Positions 1 through 8,124 of a DNA stretch of 26,143 bases are shown piece after piece. Below the pieces are notes generated by a model. That model had not been told where the DNA came from. It did not search any database and worked only from the letters and a program-made list of their open reading frames with translations. Numbering within the stretch: position 1 is the stretch's first letter; the number at the start of each line of letters is the position of its first letter. The DNA is taken from positions 1 through 26,143 of the forward strand of contig CADCOV010000259.1 of assembly GCA_902803185.1 (NCBI GenBank), given 5' to 3'. This DNA is from an uncultured Eubacteriales bacterium. GTDB lineage: Bacteria; Bacillota; Clostridia; Peptostreptococcales; Anaerovoracaceae. Position numbers and translations under genes: made by a program.

Positions 1-6
1 CTTTTT

Positions 7-82
7 AGGGGTATAGCTCAGTTGGTAGAGCAGCGGTCTCCAAAACCGCGTGCCGTGGGTTCAAGTCCTACTGCCCCTGCCA
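7..82 (+). tRNA. tRNA-Trp (anticodon CCA)
   Basis: A full cloverleaf can be drawn. The acceptor AGGGGTA pairs with TGCCCCT, the D-arm is GCTC/GAGC, and the anticodon stem GCGGT/ACCGC encloses the loop CTCCAAA with anticodon CCA. The T-arm GTGGG/CCTAC encloses TTCAAGT. Discriminator G is followed by an encoded CCA. It is the first of four closely spaced tRNA genes; the upstream end of the cluster may lie outside the window. Confidence 0.97.
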
Positions 83-95
83 ATTTTTTTTAAGC

Positions 96-172
96 CGGGG
101 TGTAGCGCAGTTTGGTAGCGCAACTGGTTTGGGACCAGTGGGCCGCGGGTTCAAATCCTGCCACCCCGACCA
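96..172 (+). tRNA. tRNA-Pro (anticodon TGG)
   Basis: The acceptor CGGGGTG pairs with CACCCCG. The anticodon stem ACTGG/CCAGT encloses the loop TTTGGGA with anticodon TGG, which reads proline CCN codons. The T-arm is GCGGG/CCTGC, the discriminator is A and CCA is encoded. It lies 13 nt after tRNA-Trp and is probably co-transcribed with it. Confidence 0.97.
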
Positions 173-183
173 ATTTTCAATGT

Positions 184-260
184 GGGCCATTAGCTCAGTT
201 GGTCAGAGCATCCGGCTCATGACCGGCAGGTCCCGGGTTCAAGTCCCTGATGGCCCACCA
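184..260 (+). tRNA. tRNA with CAT anticodon: elongator Met (or Ile2)
   Basis: The acceptor GGGCCAT pairs with ATGGCCC and an A-CCA end is encoded. The anticodon loop CTCATGA gives CAT. The G1-C72 pair argues against an initiator tRNA. Elongator Met and lysidine-modified Ile2 cannot be separated by eye. Two stem positions do not pair: T211 with C227 in the anticodon stem, and C234 with T248 in the T-stem. The other three tRNAs in the cluster have no such mismatches. Confidence 0.9.
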
Positions 261-278
261 AGTTCATAGAAATGATGT

Positions 279-354
279 GCTCAGATAGCTCAGATGGTAG
301 AGCAGGGGACTGAAAATCCCCGTGTCCTTGGTTCGATTCCGAGTCTGAGCACCA
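279..354 (+). tRNA. tRNA-Phe (anticodon GAA)
   Basis: The acceptor GCTCAGA pairs with TCTGAGC. The anticodon stem GGGGA/TCCCC encloses CTGAAAA with anticodon GAA. The T-arm CTTGG/CCGAG encloses TTCGATT, and A-CCA is encoded. All arms pair perfectly. It is the last tRNA of the cluster and is followed at once by a terminator. Confidence 0.97.
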
Positions 355-359
355 CTAAG

Positions 360-399
360 ACAGTTTTCCGGTGCCTAGCGCCCGGGGGGCTGTTTTTTT
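360..399 (+). terminator. Rho-independent terminator of the tRNA cluster
   Basis: A 12-bp stem, 360-371 against 382-393 (ACAGTTTTCCGG with CCGGGGGGCTGT, four of the pairs G-T), is followed by a run of seven T. It starts 6 nt after the tRNA-Phe CCA and ends 42 nt before the tdk start, so tdk needs its own promoter or readthrough. Confidence 0.85.
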
Positions 400-440
400 C
401 TCTCACGGAATTCTTTTTGAACATAGATCGGAGGCTGACG

Positions 441-1025
441 ATGGCACAGTTATATTTCAGGTACAGCACGATGAACGCGGGAAAGTCCATCGAATTGATC
501 AAAGTCGCCTATAACTACGAGGAGAAGGGCAAGAACGTCATGACCCTGATCCCGGCGGTGGACGACCGCTACGGCAGGGGCGTCATCACCAGCCGGATCG
601 GCGTGCAGCGGGAAGCCCTGGTCGTGAACGACGACACCAACATCCTGGAGCTCTTCATCCGGGAAAACGAGAAGAAAAAGATCGACTGTGTTTTGATCGA
701 CGAGTGCCAGTTCCTGAAGAAGCACCACGTGCTGGAGCTGGTGGAGATCGTGGACAGCTTCGATGTGCCGGTGCTGACCTACGGCCTCAAGAACGACTTC
801 CGCAATGAGATGTTCGAGGGCTCCTATTACCTCCTGATCTACGCGGACAAGATCGAAGAGATCAAGACCATCTGCTGGTGCGGCCGCAAGGCCACCATGG
901 TGGCCCGTGTCTCCGACGGGCGCATCGTCAAACAGGGCAAACAGGTCATGATCGGCGGCAACGACATGTACGTGTCCCTCTGCCGCAAGCACTATAACGA
1001 CGGCCGGATCGAACCGGACAGATAG
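441..1025 (+). CDS. tdk: Thymidine kinase (type II)
   Basis: The 194-residue product phosphorylates thymidine to dTMP with ATP in the cytoplasmic pyrimidine salvage pathway. Visible features are a P-loop at residues 8-16 (YSTMNAGKS), the DECQF motif carrying the catalytic carboxylate, the lasso-like region with YGLKNDFR, and a structural zinc site from CWCGRK plus a C-terminal CRKHY. The length fits the family. From memory the N-terminus and the DECQF and RYVS-CRKHY regions resemble enterobacterial Tdk more than the Bacillus type. The ATG at 441 is preceded by GGAG about 8 nt upstream. An in-frame upstream ATG at 294 lies inside tRNA-Phe and is rejected. The gene stands alone between two terminators; no clear promoter could be placed in the 41 nt upstream. 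Confidence 0.95.
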   Translation: MAQLYFRYSTMNAGKSIELIKVAYNYEEKGKNVMTLIPAVDDRYGRGVITSRIGVQREALVVNDDTNILELFIRENEKKKIDCVLIDECQFLKKHHVLELVEIVDSFDVPVLTYGLKNDFRNEMFEGSYYLLIYADKIEEIKTICWCGRKATMVARVSDGRIVKQGKQVMIGGNDMYVSLCRKHYNDGRIEPDR

Positions 1026-1045
1026 GCCGCCGAAGACCAAAGCAT

Positions 1046-1090
1046 ACAAAAACGGACTGCTCCGCAGGGGGCAGCCCGTTCTTTTCTTTT
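1046..1090. terminator. Bidirectional terminator between tdk and the MATE gene
   Basis: A 13-position stem, 1051-1063 against 1068-1080, has one A-C mismatch and the tetraloop GCAG. A T-rich tail (1079-1090) follows on the plus strand. The AAAAA at 1047-1052 gives a T-run on the minus strand. It can therefore end both tdk and the convergent minus-strand operon. Confidence 0.8.
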
Positions 1091-1098
1091 TTGTCGGG

Positions 1099-2853
1099 TC
1101 ACAGCTTCAGGGTCAGGTTGTTCAGGCCCAGGCTGTTGACGTAGGCGGCGTCCGTCACCATGGCCATGACCATGCGGATGCCCAGGTGGGAAACGGCGTC
1201 GTCCGCGTTGTGGAGCTCCAGGTAGTGGAGCGGGTCGAAGCCCTCGCAGTTGTCCCGGATCCGGATGACCGCGCCCTCCGCCCGGGTGATGAGGCGCACG
1301 TCCACGTTGTGTTTTTTGTTGTCGGCGGTAAAGCCATGCTTCAGGATGTTGGCGACCATCTCCTCGATAGCGAGGGAGATGACGAAGCTCTTGCGGTCGT
1401 CCATGCCGTGGGCCTCGCAGAATTCCCCGGCCAGCCGGGAGACCTCGATGGCGGAATCCAGGTCCCGCACCGAATGCTCCATGCAGTTCTCCGGCGCCGC
1501 GCCGAAGTCCGCAGGGAGCATGGAGAAGGCGTCGGCGGTGAACCGGACCGCGCCGCACTTATGCCAGACGACGGCGGCGAGGAGCAGGAGGGTCACCGTT
1601 TCGCCTCCCAGGTGGCAGAGCCAGACGCCGGTCACGCCCAGGACGCCGCTCAGGGAGAGGGCGAAGAGGGCCTTCATCGCGAAGCTCTGCAGGAAAGAGA
1701 GCAGTTCCGCCAGCCGGATGTGGCTGACGCCCTGGAAATAGTTCTTATACGTGGTGTTCAGCGCGCTCGGGACCAGGGAGAGGGTGAACAGCCGTGTACC
1801 CAGGACCGCCATGCCCTTCGCCTCCGTGCCACCGGTCAGGAAGAGCGGGACGAGGACAGGGGCGGCGAGGAAGACGATCACCATCACGGCTGCGCCGAGC
1901 CCCGCGGCATACATGGTCATGACCTTGACCAGCTTCTGCAGGGACCGGCGGTCCTCGTCGCTGTAGAAGATCGCGGAGAGCATCAAAGCCACGGCGCCGC
2001 AGCCGGAGCCGAAGCAGTAGCAGATGTTCGCGATGGTGGAGATGACTGAGTAGGCCGCCACCGCCACGTTCCCCTGGACGCTCAGCAGGACGTGGTTCAG
2101 GAGGAAGACAACCAATACCACGCTGATCTGGTTGATCACCGTCGGGACGCCGTAGTGGATCATGGTCCCGCAGATGGCCGCGGTGACTTTCTTCGGACGG
2201 AAGCGGAACAGGCAGTCCTTCCGGAGGAAGTAGCCGATGCCGATGAGGAAGGCCGCGTAGTAGCTCAGGCTGGAAGCCAGGCCCATGCCGAACATGCCGC
2301 CGTGGAAGACCAGGACGTTCAGGAAGTCTAAGGCCACGTCGCAGACGATCATCGCGATGACCGCCACGACCAGCCGCCGGCGGCCTCCGGAGAGCTGCAG
2401 GAACGGGATCATGAGCTGGGCGCAGAGGAAGGCGGGAGCGCCCACGATGAAGCCCTTCAGGTAGTCGACGGTGAGATCGAAGACGACGTTGTCCGGGCCC
2501 GGGCGGCCGGCGCCCAGCAGGGTGGCCAAAGGTCCCGTGAAGAAGAACACGGCGATGAAGCCGACGGCGGCGATGGCCAAGGCCATCACCACGGATGCGG
2601 AATAGTTGGCGTCGGTGCCGTCCCGGTCACCGCTGCCGATGCTCTTGCCGCACATGACCTGCACGCCGGCGGAGATCATCGTCCCGAGGGCCGCAAAAAT
2701 CAGCAATAACGGGTTTGACAGACCATAGGCGGTCATCGGGTCCACACCGAGGAACCGGCCGATCATGATGCTGTCGATCAGCAGGCAGAGGGTCACCGTC
2801 ATCGCGGAGATGACCTGGGTGACAAGCATCTGCCGGAACAGTTTTTTGATCAC
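1099..2853 (-). CDS. MATE-family transporter fused to an RsbW/SpoIIAB-like ATPase domain
   Basis: The 584-residue product has two parts. Residues 1 to about 445 form a full multi-pass MATE-type membrane transporter; the N-terminus resembles the family (LLIDSIMIGRFLG, then repeated hydrophobic segments). MATE proteins usually exchange cations for drugs or metabolites across the plasma membrane. Residues about 450-584 form a GHKL ATP-binding domain of the anti-sigma kinase type. It has an N-box EEMVANILKHG near residues 497-507, a G1-like box RDNCEGFDP around 533-541, and a G2-like HLGIRMV around 556-562. The frame is continuous across the join. The start is GTG at 2853, because an in-frame stop lies just upstream; the ribosome site is weak (GGAAA). 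It follows ybaK by 18 nt and is the last gene of a three-gene operon. Both halves are clear; substrate and the ATPase target are unknown. Confidence 0.9.
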   Translation of the reverse strand: MIKKLFRQMLVTQVISAMTVTLCLLIDSIMIGRFLGVDPMTAYGLSNPLLLIFAALGTMISAGVQVMCGKSIGSGDRDGTDANYSASVVMALAIAAVGFIAVFFFTGPLATLLGAGRPGPDNVVFDLTVDYLKGFIVGAPAFLCAQLMIPFLQLSGGRRRLVVAVIAMIVCDVALDFLNVLVFHGGMFGMGLASSLSYYAAFLIGIGYFLRKDCLFRFRPKKVTAAICGTMIHYGVPTVINQISVVLVVFLLNHVLLSVQGNVAVAAYSVISTIANICYCFGSGCGAVALMLSAIFYSDEDRRSLQKLVKVMTMYAAGLGAAVMVIVFLAAPVLVPLFLTGGTEAKGMAVLGTRLFTLSLVPSALNTTYKNYFQGVSHIRLAELLSFLQSFAMKALFALSLSGVLGVTGVWLCHLGGETVTLLLLAAVVWHKCGAVRFTADAFSMLPADFGAAPENCMEHSVRDLDSAIEVSRLAGEFCEAHGMDDRKSFVISLAIEEMVANILKHGFTADNKKHNVDVRLITRAEGAVIRIRDNCEGFDPLHYLELHNADDAVSHLGIRMVMAMVTDAAYVNSLGLNNLTLKL

Positions 2854-2871
2854 TTTCCATCACTCTTTTCC

Positions 2872-3363
2872 TCAGACCGTGAGATCCGCGGTCTGATAAT
2901 CCACCACGCGCCGAAGGTCCTCCGGCGCCACTTCAACCTGATATCCGATCTTTCCCGCGCTGAACAGGAAGGTGTCGAGCAGTTCTACAGTCTCGTCGAT
3001 GAAGGTGGGGTACTGCTTTTTCATGCCGATCGGGGAGCAGCCGCCGTGGATGTAGCCGGTCAGCGGCAGGAGCTCCCGGGACTTGATCATTTCGATCGAT
3101 TTCTCGCCGGCAGCGTGGGCAGCCTTCTTCAGGTCCAGTTCCTCCGCCACCGGGATGACGAACACGTAGAGTTGGCCGGTCCGGCCCCGGGTCACCAGGG
3201 TCTTGAAGACCTGCTCCGGATCCTCGCCCAGGACGGCGGCGACCTCCACACCGCTGACCGCGTCCGTGTCCGCGTAGCAGTAGTGGCTGTAGGAGATGCC
3301 GGCGGCGTCCAGGAGCCGCATCACGTTCGTCTTTTCGCTTGCTTTATCTTCTTTCTTTGCCAT
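2872..3363 (-). CDS. ybaK: Cys-tRNA(Pro)/Cys-tRNA(Cys) deacylase, YbaK/EbsC family
   Basis: The 163-residue product belongs to the YbaK family, which removes cysteine wrongly attached to tRNA-Pro. Family features are the N-terminal MRLLDAAGI segment, the GVEVAAVLGEDPEQVFKTLV region with the conserved lysine, FVIPVAEELDLKKAA, the GYIHGGCSPIGMKK loop, and a C-terminal segment with FSAGKIGYQVE. The length is typical. The ATG at 3363 is preferred to the one at 3375 because GAGG then sits 6 nt upstream rather than 2 nt. The gene overlaps the end of the upstream radical SAM gene by 20 nt, indicating coupling. Confidence 0.93.
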   Translation of the reverse strand: MAKKEDKASEKTNVMRLLDAAGISYSHYCYADTDAVSGVEVAAVLGEDPEQVFKTLVTRGRTGQLYVFVIPVAEELDLKKAAHAAGEKSIEMIKSRELLPLTGYIHGGCSPIGMKKQYPTFIDETVELLDTFLFSAGKIGYQVEVAPEDLRRVVDYQTADLTV

Positions 3364-4309
3364 CCATATCCTCACATTTCGCGCCCTGGAAGGTGCCCCG
3401 GCGCTTCAGTTCCGCCTCGATCCCGTTCAGGATCAGCCGCTTGCGGTAGCTCCACTTCGGCGCGATCAGCTCTTCCGCCCGGGCGTCGCCGCTGAGCCGG
3501 TGGATCACCACCTCCGGCGGAATGATCTCCAAAAGGTCCGCCACCAGGGAGATGTATTCCTCCGGTGCATCAAAGGGCATGTAATCCGGCATCTCCGCCG
3601 CCAGCCGGGATCCCCGCACCACGTTCAGCAGGTGGAGCTTGAGGCCCCAGGTTCCGGACCGGACTGCATAGCGGACGGAGGCCTCCATGTCCTCCCGGGT
3701 CTCTCCCGGAAGCCCCAGGATCAGGTGGGTGACCACCGGGATGCCAAGGGCCCGGAGGCGGGCCATCGCCTCGTCGTAGACGGAGAGCGGGTAGCCTCGG
3801 TTGATCCGGCGGGCCGTCTCCTCATGTACCGTCTGTAGGCCCAGCTCCACCCACAAAAAGTGAGAGGAGGCGATCTCGGCGAGCAGGTCCAGGACCTCGT
3901 CGCCCAGGCAGTCCGGCCGGGTCGCGATGGCGATGCCTTCGATCCGGGGATCGGCCAGGGCGCCGTAAAACTTCTCCCTCAGCTCTTCGACCGGCCCGTA
4001 GGTGGCGGTGAAGCTCTGGAAATAGGCCAGGTAGCCCGCGTTCTTCCACTTCGGGGAGAGCAGGGCGATCTGCCCGTCGATATCCGAGGCGTTTTCGCCG
4101 CTGCCGCCGGCGGAACAAAAAAGACAGCCGCCGGTGCCGCAGGTCCCGTCCCGGTTCGGGCAGGTCGTGCCGCCGGGCAGGGATAGTTTGACCATCTTCT
4201 TCCCGAAACGGCCGGCCAGCCAGGGGCCGATCATGTTGATCCGGGGCGCCTCGGAAGGGCGTGACACTGCTTTCTGAACAGAGTATGTATCCATGATTAA
4301 TCTTTTCAA
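3344..4309 (-). CDS. TIGR01212/YhcC-family radical SAM protein
   Basis: The 321-residue product carries the iron-sulfur motif of this subgroup, CPNRDGTCGTGGCLFC, where three cysteines bind a [4Fe-4S] cluster that cleaves S-adenosylmethionine. Further family signatures are YFQSFTATYGP, GIAIATRPDCLGDEVL, WVELGLQTVHEETARRINRG, HLILGLPGET and KLHLLNVVRGS. The exact reaction of this family is not established. The start is inferred as TTG at 4309, which has GAGG 7 nt upstream; an ATG at 4294 lies 17 nt from that site and the ATG at 4336 has no good site. It heads the minus-strand operon and is divergent from queH. Confidence 0.92.
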   Translation of the reverse strand: MKRLIMDTYSVQKAVSRPSEAPRINMIGPWLAGRFGKKMVKLSLPGGTTCPNRDGTCGTGGCLFCSAGGSGENASDIDGQIALLSPKWKNAGYLAYFQSFTATYGPVEELREKFYGALADPRIEGIAIATRPDCLGDEVLDLLAEIASSHFLWVELGLQTVHEETARRINRGYPLSVYDEAMARLRALGIPVVTHLILGLPGETREDMEASVRYAVRSGTWGLKLHLLNVVRGSRLAAEMPDYMPFDAPEEYISLVADLLEIIPPEVVIHRLSGDARAEELIAPKWSYRKRLILNGIEAELKRRGTFQGAKCEDMDGKERR

Positions 4310-4331
4310 TACCTTTCCTCTATGGTATAAT
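4303..4331 (+). promoter_or_regulatory. Probable promoter of queH, extended -10
   Basis: A consensus TATAAT at 4326-4331 is preceded by TGG, forming an extended -10 (TGnTATAAT). The hexamer TTTTCA at 4303-4308 is a weak -35 at 17-nt spacing. Transcription would start near 4338, about 35 nt before the queH ATG. The same AT-rich stretch must hold the divergent promoter of the radical SAM operon, for which TATGAT on the minus strand at 4337-4332 is only a weak candidate. Confidence 0.6.
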
Positions 4332-4372
4332 ATCATAGTATTTTTTTTTCGGAAAGGGATGGATTTCTAACG

Positions 4373-5023
4373 ATGAAGGAGAAGAAGTGCGGCATGGCTG
4401 AGACCGTCTCCGGCTACCGGGGACAGGCGGCGGATCCCTGCATGCGGACCGTTCTGGAGCCGGTGAGGCCGGCGATTTTGCTGCACAGCTGCTGCGGACC
4501 CTGCAGCACGGCCTGCATCGAGCGTCTGGCGCCGGACTACGATGTCACCGTATTCTATTATAACCCCTGCATCACGGACAGGGAGGAGTACGAGCGCCGC
4601 AAGGCCAACCAGATCCTGTTCATCGAGGAATACAACCGTGCCTGCGGCTGCGGGAGCAAGGTGAAGTTCATCGAGGGGGATTACCTCCCGGAGACCTATC
4701 TCGAGCTGGTGAAGGGCCTGGAGCAGGAGCCGGAGGGCGGCGCCCGGTGCGCGGTCTGCTTCCGGCAGCGGCTCTTCGAGGCGGCGAGGGTGGCGGAGGA
4801 GAAGGGCTTCCGCTATTTCACCACCACTTTGACCGTGAGCCCCCACAAGAACTACCGGCTGATCTCCGAGATCGGGGAGGAGGCCGCGGCGGGCCGGGAC
4901 CTGGAATATCTGGCCTTCGACTTCAAGAAGAAGGCGGGGTTCCAGCGGAGCGTCCAGCTTTCCAGGGAATACGGATTATACAGACAGGACTACTGCGGAT
5001 GCGCGTTCTCGCGCCGCGGATGA
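4373..5023 (+). CDS. queH: Epoxyqueuosine reductase QueH
   Basis: The 216-residue product reduces epoxyqueuosine to queuosine in tRNA, the last step of queuosine synthesis, as the cobalamin-independent counterpart of QueG. Visible family motifs are LHSCCGPCS with cysteines 40, 41 and 44, YYNPCI followed by EYERRK, RCAVCFRQRL with two more cluster cysteines, FTTTLTVSPHKN, and C-terminal YRQDYCGCAFS. About 30 residues precede the conserved core, so translation may start later: ATG codons at 4394 and 4441 are in frame, and none has a well-spaced ribosome site. It is the first gene of the plus-strand run, 47 nt before asnA. No other queuosine gene is visible here. Confidence 0.93.
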   Translation: MKEKKCGMAETVSGYRGQAADPCMRTVLEPVRPAILLHSCCGPCSTACIERLAPDYDVTVFYYNPCITDREEYERRKANQILFIEEYNRACGCGSKVKFIEGDYLPETYLELVKGLEQEPEGGARCAVCFRQRLFEAARVAEEKGFRYFTTTLTVSPHKNYRLISEIGEEAAAGRDLEYLAFDFKKKAGFQRSVQLSREYGLYRQDYCGCAFSRRG

Positions 5024-5070
5024 CTTTTGGACGGACATTGACCAGTTAGTGAGACCAGAAAGGAGAAACA

Positions 5071-6081
5071 ATGTCACAACTCATTTTGCCGGAGGGCTAC
5101 ACCCCGGTGCTGACCCCGATGGAGACCCAGAGGGCCATCAAGAAGATCAAGGACTATTTCCAGCAGGAGCTGGCCTACGGCCTGAACCTGAGGCGTGTCA
5201 CGGCGCCGCTGTTCGTCGCCCCGGAGACAGGCCTGAACGACAACCTGAACGGCGTGGAGCGCCGGGTGGAATTCACCATCAAGGATATGGGGGAAAAGAA
5301 GGTCGAGATCGTCCAGTCCCTGGCCAAGTGGAAGCGCATGGCCCTGGGCAAGTACGGGATCAAGCCGGGCCACGGCATCTACACCGACATGGACGCGATC
5401 CGCAGAGATGAGGAGCTGGACAACCTCCATTCCATCTACGTGGATCAGTGGGACTGGGAGAAGGTCATCACGAAGGAACAGCGGACCACCGAGTACCTCC
5501 ACGAGACCGTCACCACCATCTATAACGCTGTGAAGAACCTGGGCGACTACGTGAACCGCCTCTACAGAGACCTGCAGACCGAGATCCCGAACGAGATCTT
5601 CTTCATCACCAGCCAGGAGCTGGAGGACCTGTATCCGAACAAGACCCCGAAGGAGAGAGAGGACCTGATCACCCGCCAGCACGGGGCGGTCTTCATCGAG
5701 AAGATCGGCGGCCCGCTGAAGTCCGGCGAGAAGCACGACGGACGTTCCCCGGACTACGACGACTGGGAGCTGAACGGCGACATCCTCCTCTGGAACGAGA
5801 TCCTGGACCGCTCCTTCGAGATCACCTCCATGGGCATCCGCGTGGACGCGGCCGCCATGGACCGCCAGCTCACCATGGCCGGCGCCGACGACAGAAGAGA
5901 AATGTCCTTCCAGAAGGCGATCCTGAACGACGAGCTGCCGTACACCATCGGCGGCGGCATCGGCCAGAGCCGCCTGTGCATGTACTTCCTGCGCAAGGCC
6001 CACATCGGCGAGGTCCAGGTCAGCGTCTGGCCGGAGGAGATGGACCAGGTCTGCCGCAAAAATAACATTTTCCTGCTGTAA
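5071..6081 (+). CDS. asnA: Aspartate-ammonia ligase (asparagine synthetase A)
   Basis: The 336-residue product makes asparagine from aspartate, ammonia and ATP. It is a class II aminoacyl-tRNA synthetase-like enzyme. Supporting segments are [55 protein letters not shown], the [20 protein letters not shown] region, and [14 protein letters not shown], the conserved ATP-site arginine motif. The length matches the family (about 330). The ATG at 5071 has AAGGAG 6 nt upstream. It uses free ammonia rather than glutamine, which is common in anaerobic Bacillota. Position between queH and priA, 15 nt before priA, suggests it shares their transcript. Confidence 0.96.
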   Translation: MSQLILPEGYTPVLTPMETQRAIKKIKDYFQQELAYGLNLRRVTAPLFVAPETGLNDNLNGVERRVEFTIKDMGEKKVEIVQSLAKWKRMALGKYGIKPGHGIYTDMDAIRRDEELDNLHSIYVDQWDWEKVITKEQRTTEYLHETVTTIYNAVKNLGDYVNRLYRDLQTEIPNEIFFITSQELEDLYPNKTPKEREDLITRQHGAVFIEKIGGPLKSGEKHDGRSPDYDDWELNGDILLWNEILDRSFEITSMGIRVDAAAMDRQLTMAGADDRREMSFQKAILNDELPYTIGGGIGQSRLCMYFLRKAHIGEVQVSVWPEEMDQVCRKNNIFLL

Positions 6082-6096
6082 CCCAGAAAGGCTGCG

Positions 6097-8112
6097 ATGA
6101 AATTCGTCAACGTCGTCATCGAAAACAGAAGCCGGCACACGGACGCTTTGTTCACCTACCGGGCCCCTGAGGAGGTCCGGAAGGGCGCCGTGGTCTACGT
6201 TCCCTTCGCGAAGGGGGACCGGGTGCGCCGCGCCTTCGTCTTCGAGGACGACGTCACGACGGATCTCGCGCCTGAGAAGATCAAAGACATCGCGGAGGTC
6301 GACCCGAGGGTCTCCCTGACCGGGGAGATGGTCGAGACCTGCCGCTGGATGCGGCAGCGCTACGGCATCCGCTACATCGATGCGATCCGCTGCTTCATCC
6401 CGCCGGGGAAGCCGGCGAGGGAGGGGAAGGAGAAGCGCCCCCTCAGCGACTCCGCCGCAGAGGCCCAGGAGATCGAGCATCTTACCGCTGAGCAGCAGGC
6501 CGCCTGCGACCGGATCACCGCGGCGCTGAAGGACAGGGAACAGAAGAATTTCCTGATCCACGGCGTCACGGGAAGCGGCAAGACGGAGGTCTACATGCAG
6601 GCCTGCGCCGCCGCCCTGGCGGAGGGCAGAAGGGCCATCATGCTGGTGCCGGAGATCGCCTTGACCAAGCAGATCACGGAGCGCTTCATCGGCCGGTTCG
6701 GCAGGGAGAACATCGCGATCCTCCACAGCAAGCTGACGGGCCGGGAACGCTTTGACGAGTGGATGCGGATCCGGGAGGGAGAAGCCCGGATCGTGATCGG
6801 CGCCCGGATGGGGGTCTTCGCCCCGGTAGAGGAGCTGGGCCTCGTCATCATGGACGAGGAGCACGAGTCCACCTATAAGTCGGACATGAACCCGAAGTAC
6901 GAGACTGTGGACATCGCCCTGAAGCGGCTGATGCAGTCGGACGGCGTCCTCCTGATGGGGAGCGCCACCCCGTCCGTCGTCTCCTACCAGAGGGCGAAGG
7001 ACGGCATCTACGAACTGATCGAACTGAAGGAGAGATACAATAAGACCCCGCTGCCGAAGGTCGAGATCATCGACCAGAGGCAGGAGCTCCGCAAGGGCAA
7101 CCGGGGGCTCTTCAGCGACGAGCTGTACCGCAGGATGGAGGAGACCCTGGCGAAGAAGCAGCAGGTCATCCTCTTCCTGAACCGCAGGGGGTATTCCACC
7201 TACATGGCCTGCCGGGAGTGCGGCGCGGCCCTGATCTGCCCGGACTGCGGCATCTCTCTGACCTACCACAAGACCGAGAACGCGGGGATCTGCCACTACT
7301 GCGGCAGGAGGTTCCCGGTGCCGGAGGTCTGCCCGGACTGCGGCAGCCCGTTCATCCGCTTTGTCGGCGCCGGCACGGAGCAGGTGGAGGAATACGCTGC
7401 CTCCCTGTTCCCGGAGGCGCAGGTGGACCGGCTGGACCTGGACACCGCGAAGAACGGCCGGGAGATCCGGAAGATCCTGAACGCCTTTTCCCAGGGAAAG
7501 ACGGACATCCTGGTGGGGACCCAGCTGGTCGCCAAGGGCCTGGATTTCCGGAACGTGGGACTGGTCGGGGTGGTCTCGGCGGACACCACGCTGAACATCC
7601 CGGATTACCGTTCCTCCGAGCGGACCTTCCAGCTCGTGACCCAGGTCGCGGGCAGGGCCGGCAGGGGGACGGAGGAGGGCCTCGTCGTGGTGCAGACCTG
7701 CGATCCGGAGAATTTCGCGATCCGGGCGGCTGCGGCCCACGATTACCGGGCGTTCTTCGACCGGGAGATCCGGTTCCGGCAGATGATGGGCTATCCGCCG
7801 TTCACGGACATCATCCTGGTGCAGTTCACGGCGGAACGGGAGGAGGCGGCCCTGCAGTGGGCCTCCGAGTGCGGCCGGTACCTGGCCGGGCTTCGGTTCT
7901 CCGGCGCGGCGGGCGAGATCTTCGAGCCGAAGATCGCCGAGCACTTCAAGGGGGAAGGGCACAGCAACTTCCGCTATAACGTGATGATCAAGAGTCCGAA
8001 AGGGCTCCGGAATCAATACATTTTTTACACGAGAAAGTTTGGGGAGCGGCTCCTCGCGGATCCGCAGACGTGCAGTATGGTCATCGACGTGAACCCGTAC
8101 AGCACATTTTAG
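6097..8112 (+). CDS. priA: Primosomal replication restart helicase PriA
   Basis: The 671-residue product is the 3'-5' helicase that recognises stalled forks and reloads the replisome. The N-terminal DNA-binding domain (residues 1 to about 100) is followed by helicase lobe 1 with Walker A GVTGSGKT at 156-163 and DEEHE at 253-257, then GSATPS. Lobe 2 is interrupted by the PriA zinc-binding insert with four CxxC pairs from Cys372 to about residue 414. Motif VI is visible as TQVAGRAGR. A C-terminal domain ends in VIDVNPYSTF. It is somewhat shorter than many PriA proteins, mostly in the linker after residue 110. The ATG at 6097 follows an AGAAAGG site. The stop codon abuts the def ribosome site. 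Confidence 0.97.
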   Translation: MKFVNVVIENRSRHTDALFTYRAPEEVRKGAVVYVPFAKGDRVRRAFVFEDDVTTDLAPEKIKDIAEVDPRVSLTGEMVETCRWMRQRYGIRYIDAIRCFIPPGKPAREGKEKRPLSDSAAEAQEIEHLTAEQQAACDRITAALKDREQKNFLIHGVTGSGKTEVYMQACAAALAEGRRAIMLVPEIALTKQITERFIGRFGRENIAILHSKLTGRERFDEWMRIREGEARIVIGARMGVFAPVEELGLVIMDEEHESTYKSDMNPKYETVDIALKRLMQSDGVLLMGSATPSVVSYQRAKDGIYELIELKERYNKTPLPKVEIIDQRQELRKGNRGLFSDELYRRMEETLAKKQQVILFLNRRGYSTYMACRECGAALICPDCGISLTYHKTENAGICHYCGRRFPVPEVCPDCGSPFIRFVGAGTEQVEEYAASLFPEAQVDRLDLDTAKNGREIRKILNAFSQGKTDILVGTQLVAKGLDFRNVGLVGVVSADTTLNIPDYRSSERTFQLVTQVAGRAGRGTEEGLVVVQTCDPENFAIRAAAAHDYRAFFDREIRFRQMMGYPPFTDIILVQFTAEREEAALQWASECGRYLAGLRFSGAAGEIFEPKIAEHFKGEGHSNFRYNVMIKSPKGLRNQYIFYTRKFGERLLADPQTCSMVIDVNPYSTF

Positions 8113-8124
8113 GAGGTTTATTCC

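Noticed and set aside
294..440. Upstream extension of tdk to ATG 294
   Set aside because: It would be translated from tRNA-Phe and through the terminator; ATG 441 has a ribosome site and matches the family N-terminus.
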